Part shown: in pieces, positions 7,715 through 16,365 of the stretch
Position numbering within the stretch: position 1 is the first letter of the stretch
Layout of the letters: each line of letters opens with the position of its first letter
Origin: JAUPKT01 sp964427855
GTDB lineage: Bacteria; Desulfobacterota; Desulfomonilia; Desulfomonilales; Desulfomonilaceae
Direction: 5' to 3'
Assembly: GCA_964427855.1 (NCBI GenBank)
Contig: CAYRVH010000013.1
Location: 3,256 to 67,255 of the forward strand
DNA: 64,000 nt
Notes under the pieces: model-generated
Seen by the model: the letters and a program-made list of their open reading frames with translations, nothing else
Told to the model about the DNA's origin: nothing
Database searches by the model: none
Position numbers and translations under genes: made by a program

Positions 7715-9904
7715 TCACGGCTTTCGAGGCAGCTCGATTCGGCTGCCAACGCGATTGACAAGCATTTCGTGAATTATCAAACTAATCTCCGTCACCTCCA
7801 TAAGCTGTTCGATCGGAATGGGCGGAGAACCTCCCTCTTTTACAGCCTTCACAAAGGCTTCTGTACAGGACGCATGACCTTTGTCTTGTCTCCACAGATT
7901 CATTTTCCGGAAGCGGGGCCATCCCCACCCTTTGAGTTTCTGAAAATTGTCCATCTGCAGTATTTTGCCGGAACAAAAGATTTCCAGTCTCTCTTTGGGA
8001 AAGGTCTTCTCCCCATTGGCGAAATAGTGGATCGTTCCTATTGAGCCGTCTTGAAATCCTAAGGTAAATGTAGCGGTATCAGGGCATGATCTTGGGGCAC
8101 CGTGTTCCATGGCGTCTGCGAGCACGCTCATCACGGGACTTTGAGCAAGGTATCTCAGAAGATCGATGAAGTGGCAGGCCTCGCCGATGATGCGACCCCC
8201 GCCTACCCCAGGGTCTTGAATCCAGTGATCAGAGGGTATGCGACCCGCGTTGACGGTCATGATAAAGCTTTTTGGGCTGTCATATCCCTCGATTAATTCC
8301 CGAATCTTTTGAATGTGAGGCGCGAATCTTCGGTTGAATCCTACCGTCAAGACGCTCTGAGGCTTGGCGTCAAGCCGTCCTGTGTAGAGATCCTCGATAC
8401 CCTTCAGTTCTGCCCTGGTAATTGCGAGCGGTTTCTCAACGAAGACATGTTTTCCCGATTCCAGCGCTGCCTTCGTGAATCTGGCGTGGGTGTCATGCCG
8501 CGTGGCGATGATGATGCAATCAACTTCGGGGTCGGCAAGCACAGCGTTTGCGTCGGTCGTGGCCTCCCGAAAACCGAATTGCTTGGCGACCTGGTAACAG
8601 GTGGTCCCAGTACTGGTCGCAATGGATTTTAGACGTACACCAGCCTTTTGAAACGCGGGGATCAATATGCGGGTTGCATGGTCCCCAGCGCCGATGAAGC
8701 TCACCACTGGGGTCCTGGACAACCCTTTGACGCTGTCCTCCACGATATTCAGACTGACCGAAGTGCGACGAATAAATTCAGTGGGGCGCTCTGTTTCGTC
8801 GGGGTATTCTAGGATGATGCCCAAGCTACGAGCGTCGCGTGCCAATACATCATACGCCGCCTGCGCCTCGAAGAGGGGAAAACGGTGAGATATGAGGCTT
8901 TCCACATCTATCTTTTCCGCCTCGAGAAGATCCATCATCGCTTCCATGTTTCTCTGTTCAGTCCACCGGACGTACCCAAACGGATAGTCGTGACCTTGCT
9001 CTTCGTACACAGGGTCATAGCGGCCTGGACCATACGAGCAGGAAACCTGAAAGGAAATTTCTTTCTCGTAGAAGTCCTCTCGTGCGAGTTCCAAGCCAGT
9101 TACCCCTACCAGTACTATTCGGCCTCGCTTTCTGCACATGCGAGCCGCGTGGTGAATTGGATCGCTGCTTGTTGTGGAGGCAGTGACAAGGACGCCGTCA
9201 ACGCCCCGTTCCCGAGAGAAGACCAACGCTTCCGCGACAGGGTCGCGGCCGTCGGACAAATCGACGACGTGCGCTCCGAATTTTTTCGCGAGGGCGAGCC
9301 GGTGCGCGTTCATATCAATACCCATTACCTTGCATCCATTCGCTTGCAAGAGCTGCACGACGATGAGGCCTACAAGTCCGAGCCCTATCACGACAAAGGT
9401 TTCTCCCAAGGTCGGCTGAGCCAGTCGCAACCCTTCAAGCCCGATGGCTCCAAGGACGGTGAACGTCGCGTGATCGTCGCACACCTTCTCGGCTACCTTG
9501 ACGCACAAGTTCGCCGGCACATTGACCAGCTCGGCATGCTTCCCGTTGGAAGCGACCCGATCTCCGGGTCGCAGATGACATACCCCCGCGCCGATGTCGA
9601 GCACCAAGCCCGCGTTGCAGTAGCCAAGAGGAATCCTTTGTTCGAGTTTTCTCGTCAGAGCCTCATACGTCTCAAAGATTCCTTCTGTTTTCACGCGCTC
9701 CAATACCGCGCGGACTTTGTCCGGGTTCTGCCTGGCCTTTTCAAAAAGTCCGGCTTTGCCGAATTCGAGTACAGAGCGTTCAGTGCCCGGGGATATAAGG
9801 GTCTTGCGTGTCCTAATCAGCACGTGGCCTTTCTTGACCTGGGGGCAAGGAACATCAGCGAGTTCTGTGTTGCCGGTTTTTTGATTTTGTAGTATTTGCT
9901 TCAT
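7715..9904 (-). CDS. Two-domain oxidoreductase: zinc-type alcohol dehydrogenase fused to GFO/IDH/MocA
   Basis: A 729-residue fusion. The first half is a medium-chain dehydrogenase (LISPGTERS, CNAGLVLDIGAGV, then the Rossmann motif VIGLGLVGL); the second half is a GFO/IDH/MocA dehydrogenase starting near VSFIGAGDHATR with the signature VEKPLA and the substrate-side segment ACHFIDLLRYL. Such fusions are known from exopolysaccharide loci, where they are thought to oxidise nucleotide or lipid-linked sugars; the actual reaction is not established here. The classical catalytic-zinc cysteine of alcohol dehydrogenases is not seen in the N-terminal part. The ATG at 9904 is preferred over the upstream ATG at 9928 because GAGG precedes it and family members begin MKQ. 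It is divergent from the GT4 gene across about 120 bases. Confidence 0.9.
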   Translation of the reverse strand: MKQILQNQKTGNTELADVPCPQVKKGHVLIRTRKTLISPGTERSVLEFGKAGLFEKARQNPDKVRAVLERVKTEGIFETYEALTRKLEQRIPLGYCNAGLVLDIGAGVCHLRPGDRVASNGKHAELVNVPANLCVKVAEKVCDDHATFTVLGAIGLEGLRLAQPTLGETFVVIGLGLVGLIVVQLLQANGCKVMGIDMNAHRLALAKKFGAHVVDLSDGRDPVAEALVFSRERGVDGVLVTASTTSSDPIHHAARMCRKRGRIVLVGVTGLELAREDFYEKEISFQVSCSYGPGRYDPVYEEQGHDYPFGYVRWTEQRNMEAMMDLLEAEKIDVESLISHRFPLFEAQAAYDVLARDARSLGIILEYPDETERPTEFIRRTSVSLNIVEDSVKGLSRTPVVSFIGAGDHATRILIPAFQKAGVRLKSIATSTGTTCYQVAKQFGFREATTDANAVLADPEVDCIIIATRHDTHARFTKAALESGKHVFVEKPLAITRAELKGIEDLYTGRLDAKPQSVLTVGFNRRFAPHIQKIRELIEGYDSPKSFIMTVNAGRIPSDHWIQDPGVGGGRIIGEACHFIDLLRYLAQSPVMSVLADAMEHGAPRSCPDTATFTLGFQDGSIGTIHYFANGEKTFPKERLEIFCSGKILQMDNFQKLKGWGWPRFRKMNLWRQDKGHASCTEAFVKAVKEGGSPPIPIEQLMEVTEISLIIHEMLVNRVGSRIELPRKP

Positions 9905-10024
9905 CTCGCCTCGGCCAAGCGCCATCATCAGGTTGAATCGTGATGCGCAGTGTGTTAAAATAAAAACGTTTTTTGCGCATTCCGACCGCGGTACATTCTC
10001 ATCATAACGGAAAGGGGCGTCTGA

Positions 10025-11152
10025 GTGAAGCGAATTCTAATGGTAGGCCCCGTGCCGCCCCCGTACGGCGGAATTGCCGCGGTCATGGAAAATATTCTTC
10101 ATTCGCAACTCGCTCAACAGTATCGATTTGACGTGTTCAATAAGTCTGATCTCTTTGCTCCACAAGTTTCCGGATGGTGGGAGAGGAACTATCTCAGGAT
10201 CAAACGTTGGGTCACTTTTTTCTTGACGGTTGCGCGGGGCGACTATGCCTTCGTCCACCTGCAGGGATCAGTATGGGTATTTAACGGGGTAGTGCTGTAC
10301 ATGCTCATAGCTCGCTTAGCCGGCGCAAAAATACTCCTTCATCTCCATGGTACCAACTGGAAATGGTTCTACGGAGAGGCCTCTCATCCTAAGCGATTTG
10401 TGGCGAGAATGGGACTGCGCCTTCCGGAAAAGATCATTGTCCTGTACGACGAATGGGCTCAAAAAATACAAGAACTCGAGCCGTCTGCCGACGTTGTTGT
10501 GATCCCAAACTGGGTAAGTACAGCGCCTCTACCTGCGGGCGCCGATCCCGCAGAGACCATGAATCGCCTCCTAATCACCTCGCAGGATTTCGTGGTCGTT
10601 ACAGTGGGGAGCGTGGGCTGGCGAAAGGGAACCTTGGACATCCTGAAAGCTGTTCCTATAGTAGCTCGCGGCTTTGACAATGTTCGCTTCGTATTCGCGG
10701 GAAACGAAGAATTTCCCGGCCAATGGAAGGAGATCATGGAGCAAGTCGAGGCCAACAAGCTCAGCCAATGGGTTCGCTTCCCGGGGGAACTGCCTCGTGA
10801 ACTTGTCATGTCTCTTCTCCACGCTGCGCATATATTTCTTTTACCCTCTCACAGCGAAGGGATGCCTATCGCAGTCATTGAAGCCATGAAAGCGGGGCTC
10901 CCCATCGTGGCGACTCCGGTCGGCGGGATCCCAGAGATGGTTCAGCACGAAATTTCAGCGCTGCTGATACCGCCCGGTTCGCCTGAGGCAATAGCCGATG
11001 CGATCATCAGATTGGCGCGCAACGTGGATTTGCGAAAGAGGCTGGGCCGCGAAGCCCAGCGGGCCTTCTCGGAGAAGTTTGCAGTAAGCGCCGGGATACA
11101 ACAACTCGCAAAGATGTACTCGGAGCTTGCTGCAGAACGTCCACGCAAGTAG
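10025..11152 (+). CDS. Glycosyltransferase family 4 (GT-B)
   Basis: A 375-residue GT-B glycosyltransferase that would transfer an activated sugar to a growing glycan at the inner membrane. The N-terminal acceptor domain has the glycine-rich loop PVPPPYGGIAAVM; the C-terminal donor domain has VGSVGWRKGTLDIL and the donor-phosphate/EX7E region HSEGMPIAVIEAMKAGLPIVATPVGG. The start is GTG at 10025 with AAAGGGG seven bases upstream. It leads a plus-strand run into the sugar-phosphate transferase 15 bases later, so the two are probably cotranscribed and act early in assembly of the same polysaccharide. Confidence 0.9.
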   Translation: MKRILMVGPVPPPYGGIAAVMENILHSQLAQQYRFDVFNKSDLFAPQVSGWWERNYLRIKRWVTFFLTVARGDYAFVHLQGSVWVFNGVVLYMLIARLAGAKILLHLHGTNWKWFYGEASHPKRFVARMGLRLPEKIIVLYDEWAQKIQELEPSADVVVIPNWVSTAPLPAGADPAETMNRLLITSQDFVVVTVGSVGWRKGTLDILKAVPIVARGFDNVRFVFAGNEEFPGQWKEIMEQVEANKLSQWVRFPGELPRELVMSLLHAAHIFLLPSHSEGMPIAVIEAMKAGLPIVATPVGGIPEMVQHEISALLIPPGSPEAIADAIIRLARNVDLRKRLGREAQRAFSEKFAVSAGIQQLAKMYSELAAERPRK

Positions 11153-11167
11153 TCGGATAAGGGCCTT

Positions 11168-12573
11168 ATGCACGATCGGTACCGCAGATATAAGCTCTTG
11201 CTTATGGGGTTGGATGTGATACTCAGCATCGGGGTGCTGGCCATCGCTGTAACGTTGCGACCATACCTCCCGGGACGATTTCTGGAACCCGACGAGGTCT
11301 TGCCTAGCCCTGTCATCTATGTGATACAAGGATTGCTCTGGCATGTGGTCTTTGCGATGACCGGCAGATATGAAATCGACCGAATTACCCATGTCTCGAA
11401 GAATCTTGGAGCATTCACCTCCGCGTATTTGCTCGGCATCGCCGTCTTCGCAGGACTTCTCTTTTTCAGTTTTAGAGAAACTTCCCGGCTCCTCGTTTTG
11501 TATTATGCCTCCGCCAATTACATTGCGCTCATTGCCACTCGTTATGGCGTCGCGACATACATGAGGTGGAAACAAAAAGCGGGAAAAGTCGTGCCCGTAC
11601 TCATAGCGGGAACTCTAGAGAATGCCATGCGAGTAGCCCAGAATATCGATCGCGACAGCACTTCCCTCCTGAAGGTAGAAGGCTTTTGCGATACAAAAGA
11701 GCCAAAAAATGGGAAGCTTCCTAAACCCTTTCTTGGTCTAGTTGACCGAGTTGACGAAATTGTCACGAAACATAGAATCGAAATGGTGATCATCGCACGG
11801 TCAGACGTGGTTTCCGAAGACGTTTGTCCATTCGATGTCCAGAAAATCATGCAGCAGTTGGAACAATTGCCTGTTCGAATATACGTTGCACCAGATCTAT
11901 ACAGTCTGGCCCTCGTTGAGTCAGATGTGCAGAGGTTTGGAGACATTGTTCTCATAGGGCTGAGGGAGCNNNNNNNNNNNNNNNNNNNNNNNNNNNNNNN
12001 NNNNNNNNNNNNNNNNNNNNNNNNNNNNNNNNNNNNNNNNNNNNNNNNNNNNNNNNNNNNNNNNNNNNNNNNNNNNNNNNNNNNNNNNNNNNNNNNNNNN
12101 NNNNNAGAAGGGTAGGAGAGAACGGTAAAATTTTTCGTATGTATAAATTTCGAAGTATGATAAATGGAGCCGAGTTCCTGCATGACAAGAGGGTGATGCA
12201 GAACGAGAAGGGCGAAAAAATATACAAGCTCAAAGATGATCCTCGAGTTACACGAGTCGGGAAGTGGCTCCGAAAATATTCTCTTGATGAACTTCCTCAG
12301 GTCTTCAATGTGCTGAAAGGGGAGATGTCCATCGTTGGGCCCCGGCCGGAACAACCCTTCATCACTGCACTCTACGATCACTGGCAATGGCAGAGGGTTT
12401 CGGTTCCTCCCGGCATTACTGGGTGGTGGCAAATATCCGGCCGCGCGGACTTGCCCATGCATCTCAACACAGAATACGACGTGTATTATGTCCGCAATTA
12501 CTCGATCTTATTCGACCTCAAGATACTTGCCAAAACTATTGTTGCAGTGATAAAGGCCAAAGGCGCTTATTGA
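11168..12573 (+). CDS. Undecaprenyl-phosphate sugar phosphotransferase (split by 136-N gap)
   Basis: A polyprenyl-phosphate hexose-1-phosphate transferase of the WcaJ/ExoY type, which starts a polysaccharide repeat on undecaprenyl phosphate. The N-terminal part has four hydrophobic segments and a Rossmann-like CoA-binding domain (VVPVLIAGT onward). After the gap come the catalytic-domain hallmarks RVGENGKIFRMYKFRSM, DPRVTRVGKWLRKYSLDELPQ and MSIVGPRPEQP, then the PGITGWWQISGR stretch. Ns occupy 11970-12105, where the last transmembrane helix and the first half of the catalytic domain should be. The flanking frames disagree by one base, so the true gap should be 2 modulo 3 (for example 134 or 137), not 136. 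The gene itself is very probably intact. Confidence 0.9.
11970..12105. other. Assembly gap (136 N)
   Basis: A run of 136 unknown bases inside the sugar-phosphate transferase gene. About 45 residues are expected at this point in the family, which agrees with the estimated size to within one or two bases. Confidence 0.97.
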
Positions 12574-12687
12574 GCATCACGCAGAAAATCTGCCATACGG
12601 CGCCATGAAGCCCAACAGGAGTTCGTTCAACGCAGCGGTATTCGATGGGTCTCGCGATCACGGCCAGTCTGGAATAGGTAGGAAGCC

Positions 12688-14142
12688 ATGGAACACGTAG
12701 CAACTTCCTCGAAACGAGGTCTCCTCCTTATAGTCACTCTTTTTGGGCTTTTTTTGTTTGGCTTTTTTTACGTCATGGCGTTGGGAGGCGGTTGGCGCGT
12801 CTTTATCTATGTGAACGGTGGCATCCTATTCTTGGCTGCCCTGGGATTCTTTATGAAGGATGCCAAGTCGTTCCTGCTCTTCATGGTGGTTTTTGGGATT
12901 ACCTTTGGGCTGGGGAGACACGTGGTCTATGAGAGGATGCCGTTTGAATCTGTGCTCTTCGCGTCTGGCATCCGCATCGATTCTGTGGACGTGGTGCTTG
13001 TGGTGCTCATGGGATACTGGGGACAAGCCGTTGCTCGGAGACAATTCAAGGGCAGCGCCTTCACTCTCGGCAATCCCATTGGGGGGATGTTTCTCGTTTG
13101 GATTCTGGTCTCCTTGTTCTTGAGCATGATGGTTGCCAAGCAGCCCATGTTTAGTTTGTTCGAAGCGTTTGTCATGGTGAAGGGGTTCCTTCTGTTTTTG
13201 ACCCTGGCAAACATCATGAAAGATGAAAAAGATCTAAGGATCGTGGCCCTTGCGCTCATGACTATGGGAATCGTTCAAGCCATGTACCTCGTGTTCCAAT
13301 ACGTGACGCGCACCACGTATACTATTTACGGCGGACTTGTCACCGCTCCAGGCGGCGAAGCGGGCTTCAGATCCCCGGGCTTTTACGGCGGCCCCGATAC
13401 CCACGCAGTATTTCTCGTCACCATCTTCCCTATTTTCTTGGCAGGATATCTCGTATACACGGAACCGGCGAAGCGTTTCGCCGCATTAATGGCAATGCTT
13501 CTCATTGTCCTCGGCATCATGACCACTAAAGTGAGAATCGCCGGGGCCTCGCTCCTGGTAAGCTCCATAGTCGTGGTTATCATGACTCACAGGAGAGGGT
13601 GGATTTCATTCAAAAAGGCGACATACCTCTTCGTTGTGGGAACGTTTCTCCTCATAATTATGATACCCCTTGTGTATCAGCAATTCACCACAAGGCTGTA
13701 CGGCCAGGATAGAATTCCTCTCATGCTGACCGCCCTCAACATTATCAAAAGCCATCTCATTACAGGGGTAGGTTTGGGCAATTACAATTTCGATATCGAA
13801 CAGTATATACCGGTACAAGAACGCGGCAAATGGCTTTACACAGTTCATAATCAATATCTCCTCATCCTCGCGGAACAAGGCATCATCGCCGCCGTGATCT
13901 ATTACTCCATGCTGTTGGCAGCCATCTGGCGTGCGGCCAAATCGAACAATCACCTGATCTTCACGATATCTGCGGCCCTTTTTGGTGTGCTCATAGGCTC
14001 GTTGCCCCATCGAATCGTGTCCATGTACCATTATCAACAATACTTTTACCTCTATTGCGTTATGCTCGCGCTGGCCTACGTCTTGCCTGTTTTCAGCGAG
14101 CAATCCTATTCACGAATGGTCGCAAAGCTCAAGAGATCATAG
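12688..14142 (+). CDS. O-antigen ligase/polymerase family membrane protein
   Basis: A 484-residue polytopic membrane protein with about ten to twelve hydrophobic segments and one large extracytoplasmic loop in its second half. That loop contains GVGLGNYNFD and HNQYLLILAEQG, the conserved Wzy_C/O-antigen ligase region with the functional histidine. Proteins of this family either polymerise repeat units or ligate finished glycan to an acceptor; sequence alone does not separate these. It follows the initiating sugar transferase, consistent with acting later in the same pathway in the periplasm. AGGA precedes the ATG by about five bases. Confidence 0.87.
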   Translation: MEHVATSSKRGLLLIVTLFGLFLFGFFYVMALGGGWRVFIYVNGGILFLAALGFFMKDAKSFLLFMVVFGITFGLGRHVVYERMPFESVLFASGIRIDSVDVVLVVLMGYWGQAVARRQFKGSAFTLGNPIGGMFLVWILVSLFLSMMVAKQPMFSLFEAFVMVKGFLLFLTLANIMKDEKDLRIVALALMTMGIVQAMYLVFQYVTRTTYTIYGGLVTAPGGEAGFRSPGFYGGPDTHAVFLVTIFPIFLAGYLVYTEPAKRFAALMAMLLIVLGIMTTKVRIAGASLLVSSIVVVIMTHRRGWISFKKATYLFVVGTFLLIIMIPLVYQQFTTRLYGQDRIPLMLTALNIIKSHLITGVGLGNYNFDIEQYIPVQERGKWLYTVHNQYLLILAEQGIIAAVIYYSMLLAAIWRAAKSNNHLIFTISAALFGVLIGSLPHRIVSMYHYQQYFYLYCVMLALAYVLPVFSEQSYSRMVAKLKRS

Positions 14143-14215
14143 CTGACACACGGCTTTTGGATCGGAGCAAAGGGTCTCAAATCGCGAAGTTTGAGTGTTT
14201 AAATAGGCGTCTGGA

Positions 14216-15619
14216 ATGATGAAGAAGTTTTTGCAGGATTTGTATGCATATACTCCGGTCTGGTTTCAGAACATCGCATGGTCCAGCGTTGGTGTCTGGA
14301 CGCTTTTCTCACGCTACAACAGGGAATTTTATACTGCCCTCAGGTTCCTAGAGGAATCTCAGTGGTGGTCATTGGAAGAGCAAAAAGCATATCAGAATGA
14401 GCGGCTCCGAGCATTGATTCGTCACGCTTATGAATTTTGTCCTTATTATCGAGAGATTTTTGACGAGTTGCACCTGAAGCCAAGGGACATTCGTTCGGCT
14501 GAGGACTTAGAGAGGCTCCCCATATTGGAGAAAACCACAATACGGAAGCGCTATGCTGACCTTCGTGCTAGAAACTGGCCAAGATGGCGACAGATACGGG
14601 TTTATACAGGTGGTACGACCGGGACAGCCCTGAACCTCGTCTCAGATCAGTCAACTCACACCTGGCAATGGGCGGTTTGGTGGCGCCATAGACGACGATT
14701 TCAGCTTGATGTGACAGACCCTTTCATCGAATTTGCCGGTAGGCCCGTAGTGCCATTAAAAAAAATAAATCCACCAATATGGCGCCGAAATCTCCCTATG
14801 CATCAAACGTATGTGTCTATTCATCACATGAGCAAGCCCAACATGCAGGCGCTCTACAAGTATCTAATCAAGAGGAAAGTCAAGTATTATGCTGGCTATC
14901 CCTCCGCTCTTTATCTCTTCGCAACGTATCTGCTCGACAATGGCTTGATGCTTCACAACCCTCCTGAAATAACGGTGACGGGATCAGAAACGCTCCTCCC
15001 CCACCAACGAAGACTCATTCAGGAGGCCTTCCAAACCACAGTGACTGATCAGTACGGAGCCAGTGAGAACTGCGGCAACATCAGCGAATGCGAATACCAT
15101 AATTATCACGTGGATATGGAGTTTGGCATCATTGAATTTCTTCCGCTCCCGGGAATGCCCAACAATGTGAGACGTATTATCTGTACGGGCCTTAGGAATC
15201 CTGCCATGCCTTTGATCCGATACAATATAGGGGACATCGCAACCTTGTCTCCAGCGACGTGCCCCTGCGGTCGCCACGCGCCTCTTGTAGAAAAAATAGA
15301 CGGCCGCATAGAGTCATACATAATAACCCCCGACGGGCGGTACCTTGGCAGACTGGATTTTCTCTTCAAGACCACTGATGCAATCGAAGAAGCTCAGTTG
15401 TTGCAAGATTCTTTGAATAGCGTGACTGTGAAAGTCGTGAGGTCTCCTCATTATGGATCAAAACACGAAAGGCGTCTCACGGAAGAGCTGAGGAAATATC
15501 TCGGTGATGAGATACACATTCAACTGGAATACTTACCCGAGATTCCAAGGGAGCCGAATGGGAAATTTAGACAGATAGTATCCACCGTTTTTCGTGACTG
15601 CTATGCAAAGGTTGAATAG
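14216..15619 (+). CDS. CapK/phenylacetate-CoA-ligase-like adenylate-forming enzyme
   Basis: A 467-residue member of the ANL (acyl/aryl-CoA synthetase) superfamily, of the phenylacetate-CoA ligase-like branch that includes the capsule protein CapK. The ATP phosphate loop is YTGGTTGTA, motif A5 is DQYGASE, the ribose-binding region is YNIGDIATL, and a candidate A10 lysine is in REPNGKFRQ. A four-cysteine patch present in related ligases is partly represented by CPCGRH. In polysaccharide loci such enzymes are suspected of activating a carboxylate for attachment to the glycan, but the substrate is not known. Two more glycan-related membrane proteins follow on the same strand. Confidence 0.85.
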   Translation: MMKKFLQDLYAYTPVWFQNIAWSSVGVWTLFSRYNREFYTALRFLEESQWWSLEEQKAYQNERLRALIRHAYEFCPYYREIFDELHLKPRDIRSAEDLERLPILEKTTIRKRYADLRARNWPRWRQIRVYTGGTTGTALNLVSDQSTHTWQWAVWWRHRRRFQLDVTDPFIEFAGRPVVPLKKINPPIWRRNLPMHQTYVSIHHMSKPNMQALYKYLIKRKVKYYAGYPSALYLFATYLLDNGLMLHNPPEITVTGSETLLPHQRRLIQEAFQTTVTDQYGASENCGNISECEYHNYHVDMEFGIIEFLPLPGMPNNVRRIICTGLRNPAMPLIRYNIGDIATLSPATCPCGRHAPLVEKIDGRIESYIITPDGRYLGRLDFLFKTTDAIEEAQLLQDSLNSVTVKVVRSPHYGSKHERRLTEELRKYLGDEIHIQLEYLPEIPREPNGKFRQIVSTVFRDCYAKVE

Positions 15620-15757
15620 AGCCAATCAGTCGAGCGACCGATGCATCTATTTTGTAGAGTTTTTGATGATTATGATGATTACAAAGATTTTTTAATGGAA
15701 TAGGTTGTGACAATTTGCTAAACGAAATTTAGAAAATTTATCGCCAAGGAGCTGGAC

Positions 15758-16327
15758 ATGGTTCAAAGGATGCTCCAACCTATGGTCTTGTCGGCCCTTT
15801 TTATATTCTTGATCACCAGTACCGCATGTGCGGGAAAACTCAACCCCTTGGACATCGGACGCCCCCTGGAAATACAGGCCCCAGACCAGAAGGATGCCAT
15901 TGATTACACGACGTTTATCCTTGTTCCACGTTTGAACTATGATGCGGCTCGTTGGATCGTGAGCACCAAAACGGGCGACATCCTCGGGTACGCCCCCTAC
16001 AATGAAGCGTATCGAAAGTACACGCTTGTGAATTTTTACAATCAGTACAGAGGGTTCATTCAAGCAACCGTCGGGGAGAGCGTCAAGCCGGAACACTATA
16101 CTCAATACCTGTGGTACGATCGCGATAACCTTTATAAAGGAGTCATGATCGCAACTCTCGGCGGTCGTCCGAAAACCGAAAAGCTGAGGTACGGCGAATT
16201 AGGCGGCTCTCTGCAAGCGTACGCGTTCGGGAACATTCCCATGAGGTTCAGTCCTATAACACTCCGAATCGATTACGGGCGACCCCCTATGGGCATAGAC
16301 ATTGCCATTGTCCCACGGCTGAGATAA
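15758..16327 (+). CDS. Exported hypothetical protein
   Basis: A 189-residue protein with a clear Sec signal peptide: a hydrophobic run at about residues 8-22 followed by the type I cleavage motif ACA before Gly. The mature part is rich in Tyr and Arg, with repeated YxxY-type pairs, and predicted mostly beta; no family is recognised. AAGGAG six bases upstream fixes the ATG. It sits between the CapK-like enzyme and a GT-C membrane enzyme, so a periplasmic role connected with the glycan is possible, but nothing in the sequence proves it. Confidence 0.75.
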   Translation: MVQRMLQPMVLSALFIFLITSTACAGKLNPLDIGRPLEIQAPDQKDAIDYTTFILVPRLNYDAARWIVSTKTGDILGYAPYNEAYRKYTLVNFYNQYRGFIQATVGESVKPEHYTQYLWYDRDNLYKGVMIATLGGRPKTEKLRYGELGGSLQAYAFGNIPMRFSPITLRIDYGRPPMGIDIAIVPRLR

Positions 16328-16365
16328 GTCTGGAAAGCGGTTTTGCGTCAAAACAAGGACGTCTG

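Noticed and set aside
8885..9892. A 335-codon plus-strand open frame
   Set aside because: It lies antisense to the two-domain oxidoreductase, has no recognisable motifs, and the opposite frame matches two known domains in order.
11542..12462. A 306-codon minus-strand frame across the N-run
   Set aside because: It is open only because Ns are read through; the plus-strand sugar transferase explains the sequence.
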